Source: G026625185 sp963727835 (lineage in GTDB: Bacteria; Desulfobacterota; WTBG01; JAGOGO01). From it: a stretch of 30,717 nucleotides of DNA. Positions 1 through 7,628 of this stretch are shown one piece after another. The stretch's first letter is position 1; the number at the start of each line of letters is the position of its first letter. The position numbers were made by a program, and so were the translations under genes. The notes beneath the pieces are model-generated. The model was not told the origin of the DNA, made no database searches, and worked only from the letters and a program-made list of their open reading frames with translations. The DNA is taken from contig CAVSIB010000033.1 of assembly GCA_963727835.1 (NCBI GenBank), positions 1 to 30,717 of the forward strand, in the 5' to 3' direction.

Positions 1-50
1 TTCTATAATCTTCCTTTGCCAAAGGGGAAAAGAGTTCCGTTTAGCGGAAC

Positions 51-92
51 AATTAACAGCGGTGTCTTATACGGATCAATATAAACACGGTT
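51..92 (+). repeat. Dispersed palindromic upstream element, copy A (core only)
   Basis: This copy matches the core of three other copies at 1987-2053 (+), 23482-23546 (-) and 25102-25166 (-). The shared core is a TTATAC-n-GATCAATATAA block preceded by a TTAACA/TTAATA stretch and followed by a pyrimidine/purine arm ending in GGTT here (ATTGTT in others). The outer part of the element is diverged in this copy, and a separate GTTCCG...CGGAAC hairpin (34-50) lies directly upstream. Like the others it sits just before a gene, here the Sel1-repeat gene. Its function is unknown; promoter, operator or miniature mobile element are all possible. Confidence 0.65.
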
Positions 93-767
93 ATGCGTAA
101 AAATATGAGAACCGATATGAACACTGATAAATGTCCTAAGTGGCAAGCTTTGGTTCTAAATACAAACCTTAAAAAAAGGAGACGCGTTCTTGGTCTTGGG
201 CTGATTTTCTGGCTGGTCCTTTTTATCCCATCCCTTTCTGGCGCAGAAGGCACAACGGCCCAAATGATTCAATCATGGAAAGACAAATCCAACCAAGGCG
301 ACGCTTATGCTCCGTTTCAGCTTGGGGTTCTCTTGCCAAAACGGGCAAGGCGTTAAGAAGAACCTCGTCGAGGCCGCCAAGTGGTATCGGCGGCGGAAAG
401 GTGAGACTTAAATGCTGCTCTTACGCTGGCAGATATGTATCGCAATGGGGAAGGTGTTCAACAAAATGAGGACAACGCCATAGAATGGTATGTAAAAGTA
501 GGAAAAAGCGATGGATGGGATGCGCCAATAGCACGGACGAACCTGCGCCTCGTATTAGCGAGAAACTATTCCCTGGGTGAAGGAGTGAAGCCGAATAAGA
601 CGAAAGCCCACGCCCTATTTAAGTGTCTTTTAGAGGTTGAAATGGCATTAATTGAACGGGGCCAAGCCCAGATGAACGAATCCTTCCAGAAATTTAACGA
701 AGCAGCGGACACCATAAATAATATGCCAAAAGACGTATTTGACGAGCTAAAAAGGACAAAGAAGTAA
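93..767 (+). pseudogene. Sel1-repeat (TPR-like) exported protein, frameshifted
   Basis: Three overlapping reading frames together give one protein: an N-terminal hydrophobic export signal (VLGLGLIFWLVLFIPSLSGA), then Sel1-like repeats. The repeats show as a QLGVL stretch, the motif GVKKNLVEAAKWY, then LADMYRNGEGVQQNEDNAIEWY and finally NYSLGEGVKPNKTKAHALF. Sel1 repeats are solenoid helices used for protein contacts, usually in the periplasm or envelope when a signal is present. The frame changes near 335 and near 405, each explained by one or two missing bases. The exact start is uncertain because no good ribosome site precedes the first ATG. The stop at 765-767 is only four bases before an attC-like site, so this is probably an integron cassette gene. 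Either a decayed gene or one with sequencing errors. Confidence 0.75.
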
Positions 768-770
768 AAC

Positions 771-827
771 GTACAACAAATCAATCCAGCCGACTCATTA
801 CACTCGTGGATGATTTTGTCGTTGGGC
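771..827 (+). repeat. attC-like integron recombination site
   Basis: A 57-base imperfect palindrome begins with GTACAAC (R''-like) and ends with GTTGGGC, a perfect match to the R' consensus GTTRRRY. The arms ACAAATCAATCCA and TGGATGATTTTGT pair with small bulges, the layout expected of attC sites. It lies immediately after the stop of the Sel1 gene and shortly before the ribosome site of the next gene, exactly where a cassette boundary should be. No integron integrase is visible in the window. Recognition is by pattern from known attC sites, not by a covariance search. Confidence 0.75.
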
Positions 828-879
828 GGAAAATAAATTACATGTGTCACTATGAAGTTACTTGCATAGGAGGATTGAA

Positions 880-1876
880 ATGAGTAGTTTTGTATTGAGT
901 ATACGAGACGAAGTTTCCAGCGAGAACAAATTCGGAGTTCGCATTGGTTCAGTTTCTTATTTGCAAGTGCCGGACGACGCCACCGAGCCCATGCCTTCGC
1001 ATAAGGTGGGCGACGTAAGGCAATGGCTGGACGGGATTGTCGGTCAGGCTAATCCTCCCGGTACTACAGCGGGAAAAGAGCTTGATATCGTTTTCTTTGT
1101 ACATGGCTATAACACCGATGCCAAAGAAGCATTAGTGCGTCAGCGGTTGGTGGAGGAGGAGCTACGAAAACGCCACTGGGTGTATGGTAATTGGTTTTGA
1201 TTGGCCTACCGCTGGCAGTGTGGCCTTGTATGCATACGATCGATTTAACGCACAAGATGCTGCGTCATATTTGGTTAAAGGTGGCATTATTCCGTTTACC
1301 CAATACACGGCAAAAGACTGCCCAATCAATATTCACGTGATGGCCCATTCCATGGGCGGATTCGTAGTACGCGAAGCGTTTCGCAACGTCGATAAAGGCC
1401 ACGCTGCCAATTTAGCCAATGATTGGCGAATTGGCCAGATGGTTCTGTTTGCCGCAGACTTATCATCAGAATGTTTTTCGCTTAATAATTCCGATATGGT
1501 GTCAGTATTCAATCACTGCGGACGCTTAACCAATTATTTTAGCGGTTACGATGAGGCTCTGGCGGTATCTAATATCAAAAACATTGATATAAGTCAGCGT
1601 GTTGGACGTATTGGTATGCCAACTAATAACCCAGGGCATGAAAAAGCTTTAGATGTCGATTGTGGTCCGCGTTACCTTGAGGTACCCGACCGTAAATTTC
1701 AAGTTATCCATGGCATGACGTCGCATTCCTGGTATTTGGAGGATGAGGTTTGGTACGACGATTTGGCGTTCACATTACAAGGGAATATCGATCGTAACGC
1801 AATCCCAACTCGTACCAAAATCGGTGAAAATGATTTTGTTTTGAAATTGGAGGTTAGCGAACTACGAAAGGAGTAG
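880..1876 (+). pseudogene. Alpha/beta hydrolase of the DUF900 (COG4782) type, one frameshift
   Basis: Start ATG 880 follows a strong AGGAGG at 868-873. The first frame carries the oxyanion-side motif VFFVHGYNTDAKEA and ends in a stop at 1198-1200. The second frame continues with VIGFDWPTAG and the nucleophile elbow AHSMGGFVVREAF (catalytic serine), and has a late HGMTSHSWYL that may hold the catalytic histidine. The total length is one base more than a multiple of three, so a single indel near 1185-1190 splits the gene. The DUF900 family are serine esterase-like proteins of poorly known substrate. The gene sits between the two attC-like sites (771-827 and 1921-1973) and is probably the payload of a gene cassette. 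Whether the frameshift is real or a sequencing error cannot be told here. Confidence 0.75.
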
Positions 1877-1920
1877 TTTTTAAGGCCAACATTACATTGA
1901 TATGTTATTGAAGATTTGCC

Positions 1921-1973
1921 GCCCAACAATTCGCTGCAGGCTGACCGCTGGCCTGAGCTTAAATGTTCGGTCA
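1921..1973 (+). repeat. Degenerate attC-like site
   Basis: GCCCAAC at 1921-1927 is a good R'' box. The following ATTCGCTGCAGGC pairs with GCCTGAGCTTAAAT on the other side, and the end GTTCGGT (1965-1971) is an imperfect R' box (the consensus would be GTTRRRY). At about 53 bases it is short for the class. It ends the hydrolase unit and begins the unit that holds element copy B and the DUF2059 gene. Its position between genes supports the call more than the sequence alone. Confidence 0.55.
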
Positions 1974-1986
1974 AAGGAGAAAGAAA

Positions 1987-2053
1987 GGGAACATCCATAA
2001 AATTATAAAATCCTTAATAACGGGATTTTATACGCATCAATATAAATATTGTT
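1987..2053 (+). repeat. Dispersed palindromic upstream element, copy B (full length)
   Basis: Full-length copy that opens with GGGAACATCCATAAAATTAT, continues with CCTTAATAACGGG and the core TTTTATACGCATCAATATAA, and ends in ATTGTT. It closely follows copy D (25102-25166, read on the minus strand) along its whole length. It ends 20 bases before the ATG of the DUF2059 gene, so it occupies the promoter position of that gene. Confidence 0.8.
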
Positions 2054-2073
2054 GGATTTTTCGAGGAAGATCT

Positions 2074-2514
2074 ATGCGAACCATCAAGAAGACAGCGTTC
2101 TTCGTCAGTGCGGCTATTGTCCTTGTCGTATGCGCTAGCGCAGTGTCAGCGAAAGACACTTTAGCCGATCGCCGAGCGGCGGCGGCCAGAATTATGAGCG
2201 TTGTGCCAATGTCACAGATGCTGGAGGACAGCTTCACTCAAATAGCCAAACAATTTCCCAAGAACAAACGCGCAGGAGTCATTGCCAAGATGAGGAAAAA
2301 TGTTCGCGTGGACGTCGTGGAACGTATCGCAATCGACTCCATGGTCAAAACCTTCACCGCCGAGGAGTTGAATGCGCTCGCCGATTTCTACGGGTCAAAG
2401 CCAGGGAGGAGCGCAACGCAGAAATTCGGCATCTACATGATGGGCCCTATTATCCTCCCCGTAATCCAAGCGGAGATTCAGCGAGCACTTCAACAGCAGA
2501 GTAATCAAAAATGA
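2074..2514 (+). CDS. Exported DUF2059-domain protein
   Basis: 146 residues. The ATG at 2074 follows GAGGAAGA; a longer open frame to 1963 has no ribosome site and would run through the repeat. A signal peptide occupies residues 1-26 (KK, then FFVSAAIVLVVCASAVSA). The mature part has the helical DUF2059 pattern: RIMSVVPMSQMLEDSF, then VDVVERIAIDSMVKTFTAEE and ALADFYGSKPGRS, the typical LxxFYxSpxG motif of this family. DUF2059 proteins are periplasmic and of unknown function. The gene lies after an attC-like site with its own upstream element, so it may be a cassette gene, but no third attC is evident after its stop. Confidence 0.85.
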   Translation: MRTIKKTAFFVSAAIVLVVCASAVSAKDTLADRRAAAARIMSVVPMSQMLEDSFTQIAKQFPKNKRAGVIAKMRKNVRVDVVERIAIDSMVKTFTAEELNALADFYGSKPGRSATQKFGIYMMGPIILPVIQAEIQRALQQQSNQK

Positions 2515-2712
2515 CGCGACGAAGATTTAACTGCCGCTGAGTTTCGCGGTGAGCCTGTAGGGAAAGGTAAAATGATTGTGCAATAAGTTATTTTATTGTA
2601 ATGTTACTGCAATAGTGGAGCAAGTAATCTTCTGCAAAAGGACTATTTCTACAGACTCGTTGGACGGACAGGAGAGATCGACAACCCCTGTCGATAAAAA
2701 AGGAGGTAAACA

Positions 2713-2790
2713 ATGAGCACGATTACGACGAAAGACGGTACGCAGATCTATTACAAGGACTGGGGCACAGGACAGCCTGTGGTAGTCATG
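2713..2790 (+). pseudogene. 5' stub of an alpha/beta hydrolase
   Basis: A perfect AGGAGG (2701-2706) precedes ATG 2713. The reading MSTITTKDGTQIYYKDWGTG then QPVV matches the N terminus of the chloroperoxidase/haloperoxidase-like alpha/beta hydrolases, normally about 275 residues. The match stops near 2785, where the sequence becomes part of an IS110 transposase read on the other strand. The gene was therefore cut after about 25 codons, with the remainder absent from the window. Confidence 0.75.
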
Positions 2791-3431
2791 CTCTCTGGCT
2801 GTTTTTTCTATATGCCATTCGAGTTTTTTTAAGATTTCGTTTAATGAGTCAATCAATGCCAAATCGACTTCGACACTTTTTTGAACTTCGGGGTTGTCAA
2901 ACCTTTCGGCTACTCCTTTGTGGTTATATTTGCGTGAGATTTTTTTAGTAAATGCAGGCAGATTATACTGAGTGTTTGTATTTTGAATATGGGCGACCAA
3001 TTAGCTGCAACGCCTTGAGATATACATGCGGCGTCGTAACAGATCCCGGGTGGCGGCATTTTAGCCGGATATGGATAAGCGATCGGGAAATTGCCGCCTT
3101 TAATCAGCATGGTAATTTTATAAGAATCGATTTTATCATTTTTTGTTTTGCCACCGGGGATGGCTTTCATGTATAATGCGTGTCCAAGAATAAAGGAGAT
3201 GCTGTGTTCATTGCAAAAATCCGAGATCCAGTACCAGCAGAAAACGCATTCTACACCTACAACGACATTATTCAAATACGGTGAGATCAGTTCTAAAATC
3301 ATTTCCGGGTCTGTTTTAATATTATGATGTACGAGCACTTTGCCGTCTTGATCGATAATGCAGACATACATTTTACGAGCGTGCAGATCGATGCCGCAAT
3401 AGTATTTGTGCAGCTTGTTATAAAATCTCAT
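2786..3431 (-). pseudogene. IS110-family transposase remnant
   Basis: Starts at ATG 3431 after AAAGGAGG. The N-terminal DEDD nuclease part is readable: KYYCGIDLHARKMYVCIID, then VVVGVECVFCWYWISDFC and GGKTKNDKIDSYKI (acidic residues of the IS110 RuvC-like fold). The frame breaks near 3055, continues as ATRDLLRRRMY in another frame, breaks again near 3000, then LVAHIQNTNTQYNLPAF to WHIEKTAREHDYH in a third. The rest of the N-terminal linker and the whole C-terminal transposase_20 domain are missing. It ends at the junction with the hydrolase stub at about 2786. Clearly inactive. Confidence 0.85.
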
Positions 3432-3550
3432 GTTGTGGCCTCCTTTGGGTGAAAGGTTGATGAAATTGTGGTGATTTCAATTCTAACACCTTCATCTGAG
3501 GGAAGGCCATAACTAGTATCAAGCGCATTGAGGCGGGCGGGAGGAATAAA

Positions 3551-3632
3551 GGGGACATTGTTGACTAAACTGATAATATCGTGACAATCTGAAGAAAAGA
3601 GGCCAAGTCATGATAGTTTTAACAACGTCCCC
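3551..3632. repeat. Small inverted-repeat element (MITE-like)
   Basis: An 82-base unit bounded by GGGGACATTGTT (3551-3562) and AACAACGTCCCC (3621-3632), inverted copies with one mismatch. It lies between the IS110 remnant and the transporter gene and contains no coding sequence. A related half-end (AGGGACGGTGTTGAAAAATAAC-like) occurs at 4881-4901, and the dispersed upstream element also starts with GGGGACGT-like bases, so the ends may belong to one family. Confidence 0.5.
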
Positions 3633-3655
3633 AAAGTCTCGTCCGACAATTGAGC

Positions 3656-4201
3656 CTAATTTCCTTGCATCATCTCATGAGTCATGTCCTGAATAGCCTT
3701 CCAGGCCATTTTCCACAGAATTACTGCTGAAAGCAACGCGAATACGCCGCCGACCTTCTGAAAAACTACTGCGCCGGCTATCGGAAGATTTGCGAGCCCT
3801 AGGAATAGAAGTAGACCAGTCAAAAAAATGAATGCCCACTTCAACGCTGTTATCCCCAACTTTATTGCCGGCATGGTCAACATGATGACCGGAGGTATCA
3901 GAACAAAACAGAAAAGGGCACTGCTCAGGGGATGAAAAACCCTTAGGGGAATTCCTTGAGTCACCAACAGGAAATATCCAAGCAACCAGGCCCCAAAGGT
4001 CGCCACTACGGACCCGATATACGTCTCGTTTCTTGCGAAACACCACATCCCCCCGATAAATTCCGCTATGGCGCCCACCATGACGGCATAAATGGCTGCT
4101 CCAAGGAGCTCGGGATAAGGTAACAATTGCTGAATACCCAAAACCGCGACAGAAAACCCGAAGCCTAGAAGCGTAAAGATTCCCGGATTGCCTAATTTCA
4201 T
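3656..4201 (-). CDS. GPR1/FUN34/YaaH (acetate uptake) family membrane protein
   Basis: 181 residues with about six hydrophobic spans. It opens with the family signature region GNPGIFTLLGFGFSV, comparable to the NPAPLGL motif of E. coli SatP, followed by the AIYAVMVGAIAEFIGGMWCF segment that aligns with the second and third spans of the family. Members move acetate or succinate with protons across the inner membrane. ATG 4201 has a GAGGAGG ribosome site eight bases upstream; an overlapping minus-strand frame starting at 4208 is a shadow. The gene stands alone, with more than 700 non-coding bases between it and the next minus-strand gene. Substrate is inferred from family only. Confidence 0.75.
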   Translation of the reverse strand: MKLGNPGIFTLLGFGFSVAVLGIQQLLPYPELLGAAIYAVMVGAIAEFIGGMWCFARNETYIGSVVATFGAWLLGYFLLVTQGIPLRVFHPLSSALFCFVLIPPVIMLTMPAIKLGITALKWAFIFLTGLLLFLGLANLPIAGAVVFQKVGGVFALLSAVILWKMAWKAIQDMTHEMMQGN

Positions 4202-4975
4202 TTTTCAACCTCCTCTTCTATAGATTAATGAGTTAATAATGAGAGCACCTAAGCCTAATCGCCGACTACATTGTTAGTTGTTAAGTTGATTCTTGAAAAA
4301 TCTGTAACTATCGTGTCCGGCGATTAAAACGCAGAATTGAATTTGAGGCTGAGTGTCAAAGGCCCGTTTGCCGGCCTAAAATGAACTTTGGGTCAATAAA
4401 GCAGAAGCCAGAGCGATACTTTTTTCAGACAGAGTGAGTTATTTATCTGGTGTGCAGCTAAGCAGATGGCAATCAATTAGTTCCGGGTCTAACGCTAACA
4501 GTCATCCAGTTATCCTGAACCGAACCTGATGTCGAGTATTTGCCAAATTCAGTCACCCTGAGGGAACAGGTTGACTGAGATTATGTCCTCGATGAGACCC
4601 CATACCCCACATAAATAGATACGAGAATGATAAATTACGCTACATACTAGGGGAGTCGAATGCCGAATAAACCTTCAGCGCTACTTTGCACTTGGTTATA
4701 ATGGTTTAACTCAAGATCTATGCCAAAATCTGCGATTGCCTTCGGCTCATTTAAAACGCTGATTTGATGGAGCTTTATAATTTTGGTTGGTGTGGTTAAT
4801 TGGGAAAATTGAATGTTTATTTCAATATTGAATTAAAAGCTTCTTTCAATCAACGGGGTGAAAGGGCTAGCGGGAATCAAAGGGACGGTGTTGAAAAATA
4901 ACACCTTAGTCAGTTCGCCAAGCTACTCAAAACTTAGCGCTTACCCCTTTTTTCATGAAAAACTAACCTTGGATA
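4202..4975. other. Long intergenic region with a small hairpin
   Basis: No convincing gene is visible. An open frame starting near 4858 has no homology I recognise and overlaps the terminator. The only structures seen are an AT-rich stretch near 4780-4850 and the hairpin GGTGTT (4887-4892) / AACACC (4900-4905), preceded by AAAGGGACG, which resembles the ends of the inverted-repeat element at 3551-3632. Confidence 0.5.
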
Positions 4976-4995
4976 CCCCGTGCGGGAGCACGGGG
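4976..4995 (-). terminator. Strong hairpin after the housekeeping cluster
   Basis: CCCCGTG (4976-4982) and CACGGGG (4989-4995) form a perfect seven-base GC-rich stem with a six-base loop, starting five bases past the stop of the TlpA-like gene. On the minus strand a T run (TTTTT) comes only about 13 bases later, so it is not a textbook intrinsic terminator, but position and strength suggest a transcript end. On the plus strand it is followed by TTCTTT. Confidence 0.5.
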
Positions 4996-4999
4996 TTCT

Positions 5000-5593
5000 T
5001 TACTTTGCCCGTTCAAGTATTTCGGCCAAAAAACTGTTTGCATCACGAAACGCACCGGGTTGGAATAAAAATTTTTCCATAGTTCCGTCACCATTGTTCT
5101 TGAGGCCAATAAACGTGGGCAAGATTACAACTCCGAGCTTTTTGATGATGGCATCATGGGGGTCCGGAAAAAGGGGAAAAGGCACGTTATAGCTTGTCCG
5201 GAATAAGTCCACTTCGTTTGTGTCATTGTTTGCCCCGATGCCGATGATCTTGATTTTTTCTTTCAGGTCAGGGCGTGCCTGGATTGCCAGATAAAGTCGG
5301 TGAGCCAAGGGAGTAGCCATCTGGCAGTGGGCGCAATTCCTGCTGAAGATTTCAATAATGAGCACCGGACTCTTAATTTGCGTAATCTTAAAATTTCCTG
5401 GACCGGAAATCCCTAGGTAATTCGCGTGCGCGTTATTTTGAGGGATCGGAAGTTCAAGGATGGGAAAGGATGCTTTGTTGTCTGAAGGTGGGGGAACCTT
5501 CACCACAAGAGTCTTGCATGATAAACTCCAGAACAAAATCATGGCAATAAGGGAAAAGAGCATAATGCCTCTTCGAGATGTAGAGAACCTCAT
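5000..5593 (-). CDS. TlpA/ResA-like thioredoxin-fold lipoprotein
   Basis: 197 residues. The N terminus has two arginines, a hydrophobic stretch and a cysteine (residue 26, SLSC), which could be lipidated although serine at -3 is unusual for a lipobox. After a proline-rich linker the thioredoxin fold begins at about residue 55, with the redox pair C87-A-H-C90 in the context FSRNCAHCQMATPL and a late cis-proline segment VVILPTFIGL. Such proteins are periplasmic thiol-disulfide reductants or oxidases. ATG 5593 follows AAGGTGAG. The gene starts 43 bases after uvrB on the same strand and is followed by the hairpin at 4976-4995, so it probably ends the operon. Partner proteins are not identified; a DsbB lies far away at 23532. 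Confidence 0.8.
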   Translation of the reverse strand: MRFSTSRRGIMLFSLIAMILFWSLSCKTLVVKVPPPSDNKASFPILELPIPQNNAHANYLGISGPGNFKITQIKSPVLIIEIFSRNCAHCQMATPLAHRLYLAIQARPDLKEKIKIIGIGANNDTNEVDLFRTSYNVPFPLFPDPHDAIIKKLGVVILPTFIGLKNNGDGTMEKFLFQPGAFRDANSFLAEILERAK

Positions 5594-5636
5594 GGGCTCA
5601 CCTTTCTGAGCGAGATGGTTGTTTTTCGTGTTTATC

Positions 5637-7628
5637 CTATCCTAACGAAAGTTCCATTTCCTCAAGTTTTTTTATCCGGTCGCGGAGTTCCGCGGCCTGC
5701 TCAAACTCAAGCTGCTGGGCGGCTTCGCGCATTTGTTTTTTGAGTTTTTCAATCTCTTGAGGAATATTTTTGATTGCCCGGTATGCTTTTATTGGTTCTG
5801 CCACCGCGGGTACGGTGAGGTAGTCAGTCTCATAAATCGAAGCCAGCACATTGCGGATATCTTTCTTGATGCCTTCGGGGGTAATTTTATTCTTCCGGTT
5901 ATACTCGGATTGGATTTTGCGGCGCCGGCTGGTTTCTTTAAGCGTGGTCTTCATGGAATTGGTAACCAGATCACCGTACATGATCACCGTGCCGTTGAGG
6001 TTTCGCGCCGCCCTCCCGCAGGTCTGGATCAATGCCTGAGCGGATCGTAGGAACCCTTCTTTATCTGCGTCCATGATAGCAACTAGGGAGACTTCCGGCA
6101 GGTCAAGGCCTTCGCGCAGGAGGTTGACGCCGATTAACACATCAAAGGTTCCCAGGCGCAGGTTGCGGACAATCTCAATACGTTCTAACGTGGCAATGTC
6201 CGAATGGAGGTACTTTGCTTTTACCCCCAACTCAGAGTAATACTCGGTTAAATCTTCGGCCATCCTTTTGGTGAGGGTGGTTACCAGCACCCGCTCTTTG
6301 CGTTTTGTTCGGGTGCGGATCTCCTCGAGCAAATCGTCCACCTGGTGGATGGCGGGTTTTACTTCAATTGCAGGATCCATAAGACCCGTGGGCCTGATAA
6401 CTTGTTCGATGACTTTCCTCCCGCAGATTTTCAATTCGTAATCAGCCGGGGTAGCGGAGACATAGATAACCTGCCTGACCCGGGAATTAAATTCCTCAAA
6501 GGTAAGCGGCCGATTATCAAGGGCAGAGGGGAGACGAAAGCCATAGTCTACTAAGGTCTCTTTGCGCGAACGGTCTCCACGGTACATGCCCTGAATCTGG
6601 GGGATGGAGACATGGCTCTCATCAATAACCAGAAGATAGTCTTCCGGAAAATGATCAATGAGGACTGAAGGCGGGTCGCCCGGTTTACGGCCATCGAGGT
6701 GCCGGGAGTAATTCTCAATGCCGGTGCAGTACCCCATCTCTTCCAGCATCTCCAGATCAAAATTGGTTCTTTGTTCTATCCGCTGAGCTTCGAGGAGTTT
6801 ATTGCGGGCGTAAAGCACTTTGAGATGGTCAACCAGCTCCGCCTTAATTGTCTGAACCGCTCGCTTTAATTTATCTTGGGGAGTAACATAGTGACTGCCC
6901 GGATAGATGGCAACTTTTTTAAGCCGCCTTAAAACCTTTCCTCTGAGCGGATCAATTTCATAGACGCCTTCAATCGTATCCCCGAAAAACTCTATGCGGA
7001 TAGCTTTATCCTCTTCGTAGGCCGGGAAAATTTCCACCACATCGCCCCGCACCCGAAAAGTTCCCCGATAGAAGTCAAGGTCATTGCGCAGGTACTGAAT
7101 TTCCACCAGCTTGGCAAGTACTTCATCCCGGTCCCTTTCTGTGTGCGCTTCGATTTCCACCAGCATGTTGTGATAATTCTCGGGTGAGCCGATGCCGTAG
7201 ATGCACGAAACGCTGGCGACAATGATAACATCTCTCCGTTCCCACAAAGAGTGAGTGGCTGAGTGGCGCATTTTGTCGATGTGTTCGTTAATGGAAGCAT
7301 CCTTGGCGATATAGGTGTCTGTCTGGGGCACATACGCTTCCGGCTGGTAATAGTCATAGTAGCTGACAAAGTATTCAACTGCATTGTCAGGAAACAAGAC
7401 TTTAAATTCCTCGTAAAGCTGGGCGGCTAAGGTCTTATTGTGGGAAATAACCAAGGTGGGTTTCTGGGCCTGTTCAATCACATTGGCCATGGTAAAAGTT
7501 TTTCCGGAGCCGGTAACCCCAAGCAGACACTGGTGGGTCTTTCCGGCCAAAACCCCTGCAGTCAATTTTTGGATTGCCCGAGGCTGGTCTCCTTTGGCAA
7601 TAAAGGGGGAAACCAGTTTGAAGTTCAT
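5637..7628 (-). CDS. uvrB: Excinuclease ABC subunit B
   Basis: 663 residues, the usual UvrB length. Walker A GVTGSGKT lies at residues 37-44, the damage-probing beta-hairpin appears as YYDYYQPEAYVP from about residue 90, the DEAD-like box is DESH near 335, helicase motif VI is QTCGRAARN, and a C-terminal UVR coiled coil (LKKQMREAAQQLEFEQAAEL) contacts UvrC. UvrB loads on damaged DNA from UvrA and recruits UvrC for nucleotide excision repair. I chose ATG 7628 rather than the upstream TTG (7640), because GAAGG precedes ATG 7628 and the start overlaps the cysS stop as ATGA, implying translational coupling. Apparently intact. Confidence 0.97.
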   Translation of the reverse strand: MNFKLVSPFIAKGDQPRAIQKLTAGVLAGKTHQCLLGVTGSGKTFTMANVIEQAQKPTLVISHNKTLAAQLYEEFKVLFPDNAVEYFVSYYDYYQPEAYVPQTDTYIAKDASINEHIDKMRHSATHSLWERRDVIIVASVSCIYGIGSPENYHNMLVEIEAHTERDRDEVLAKLVEIQYLRNDLDFYRGTFRVRGDVVEIFPAYEEDKAIRIEFFGDTIEGVYEIDPLRGKVLRRLKKVAIYPGSHYVTPQDKLKRAVQTIKAELVDHLKVLYARNKLLEAQRIEQRTNFDLEMLEEMGYCTGIENYSRHLDGRKPGDPPSVLIDHFPEDYLLVIDESHVSIPQIQGMYRGDRSRKETLVDYGFRLPSALDNRPLTFEEFNSRVRQVIYVSATPADYELKICGRKVIEQVIRPTGLMDPAIEVKPAIHQVDDLLEEIRTRTKRKERVLVTTLTKRMAEDLTEYYSELGVKAKYLHSDIATLERIEIVRNLRLGTFDVLIGVNLLREGLDLPEVSLVAIMDADKEGFLRSAQALIQTCGRAARNLNGTVIMYGDLVTNSMKTTLKETSRRRKIQSEYNRKNKITPEGIKKDIRNVLASIYETDYLTVPAVAEPIKAYRAIKNIPQEIEKLKKQMREAAQQLEFEQAAELRDRIKKLEEMELSLG

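Noticed and set aside
4858..5192. Plus-strand frames opposite the TlpA-like gene
   Set aside because: They run through the strong hairpin and antisense to a gene with clear motifs.
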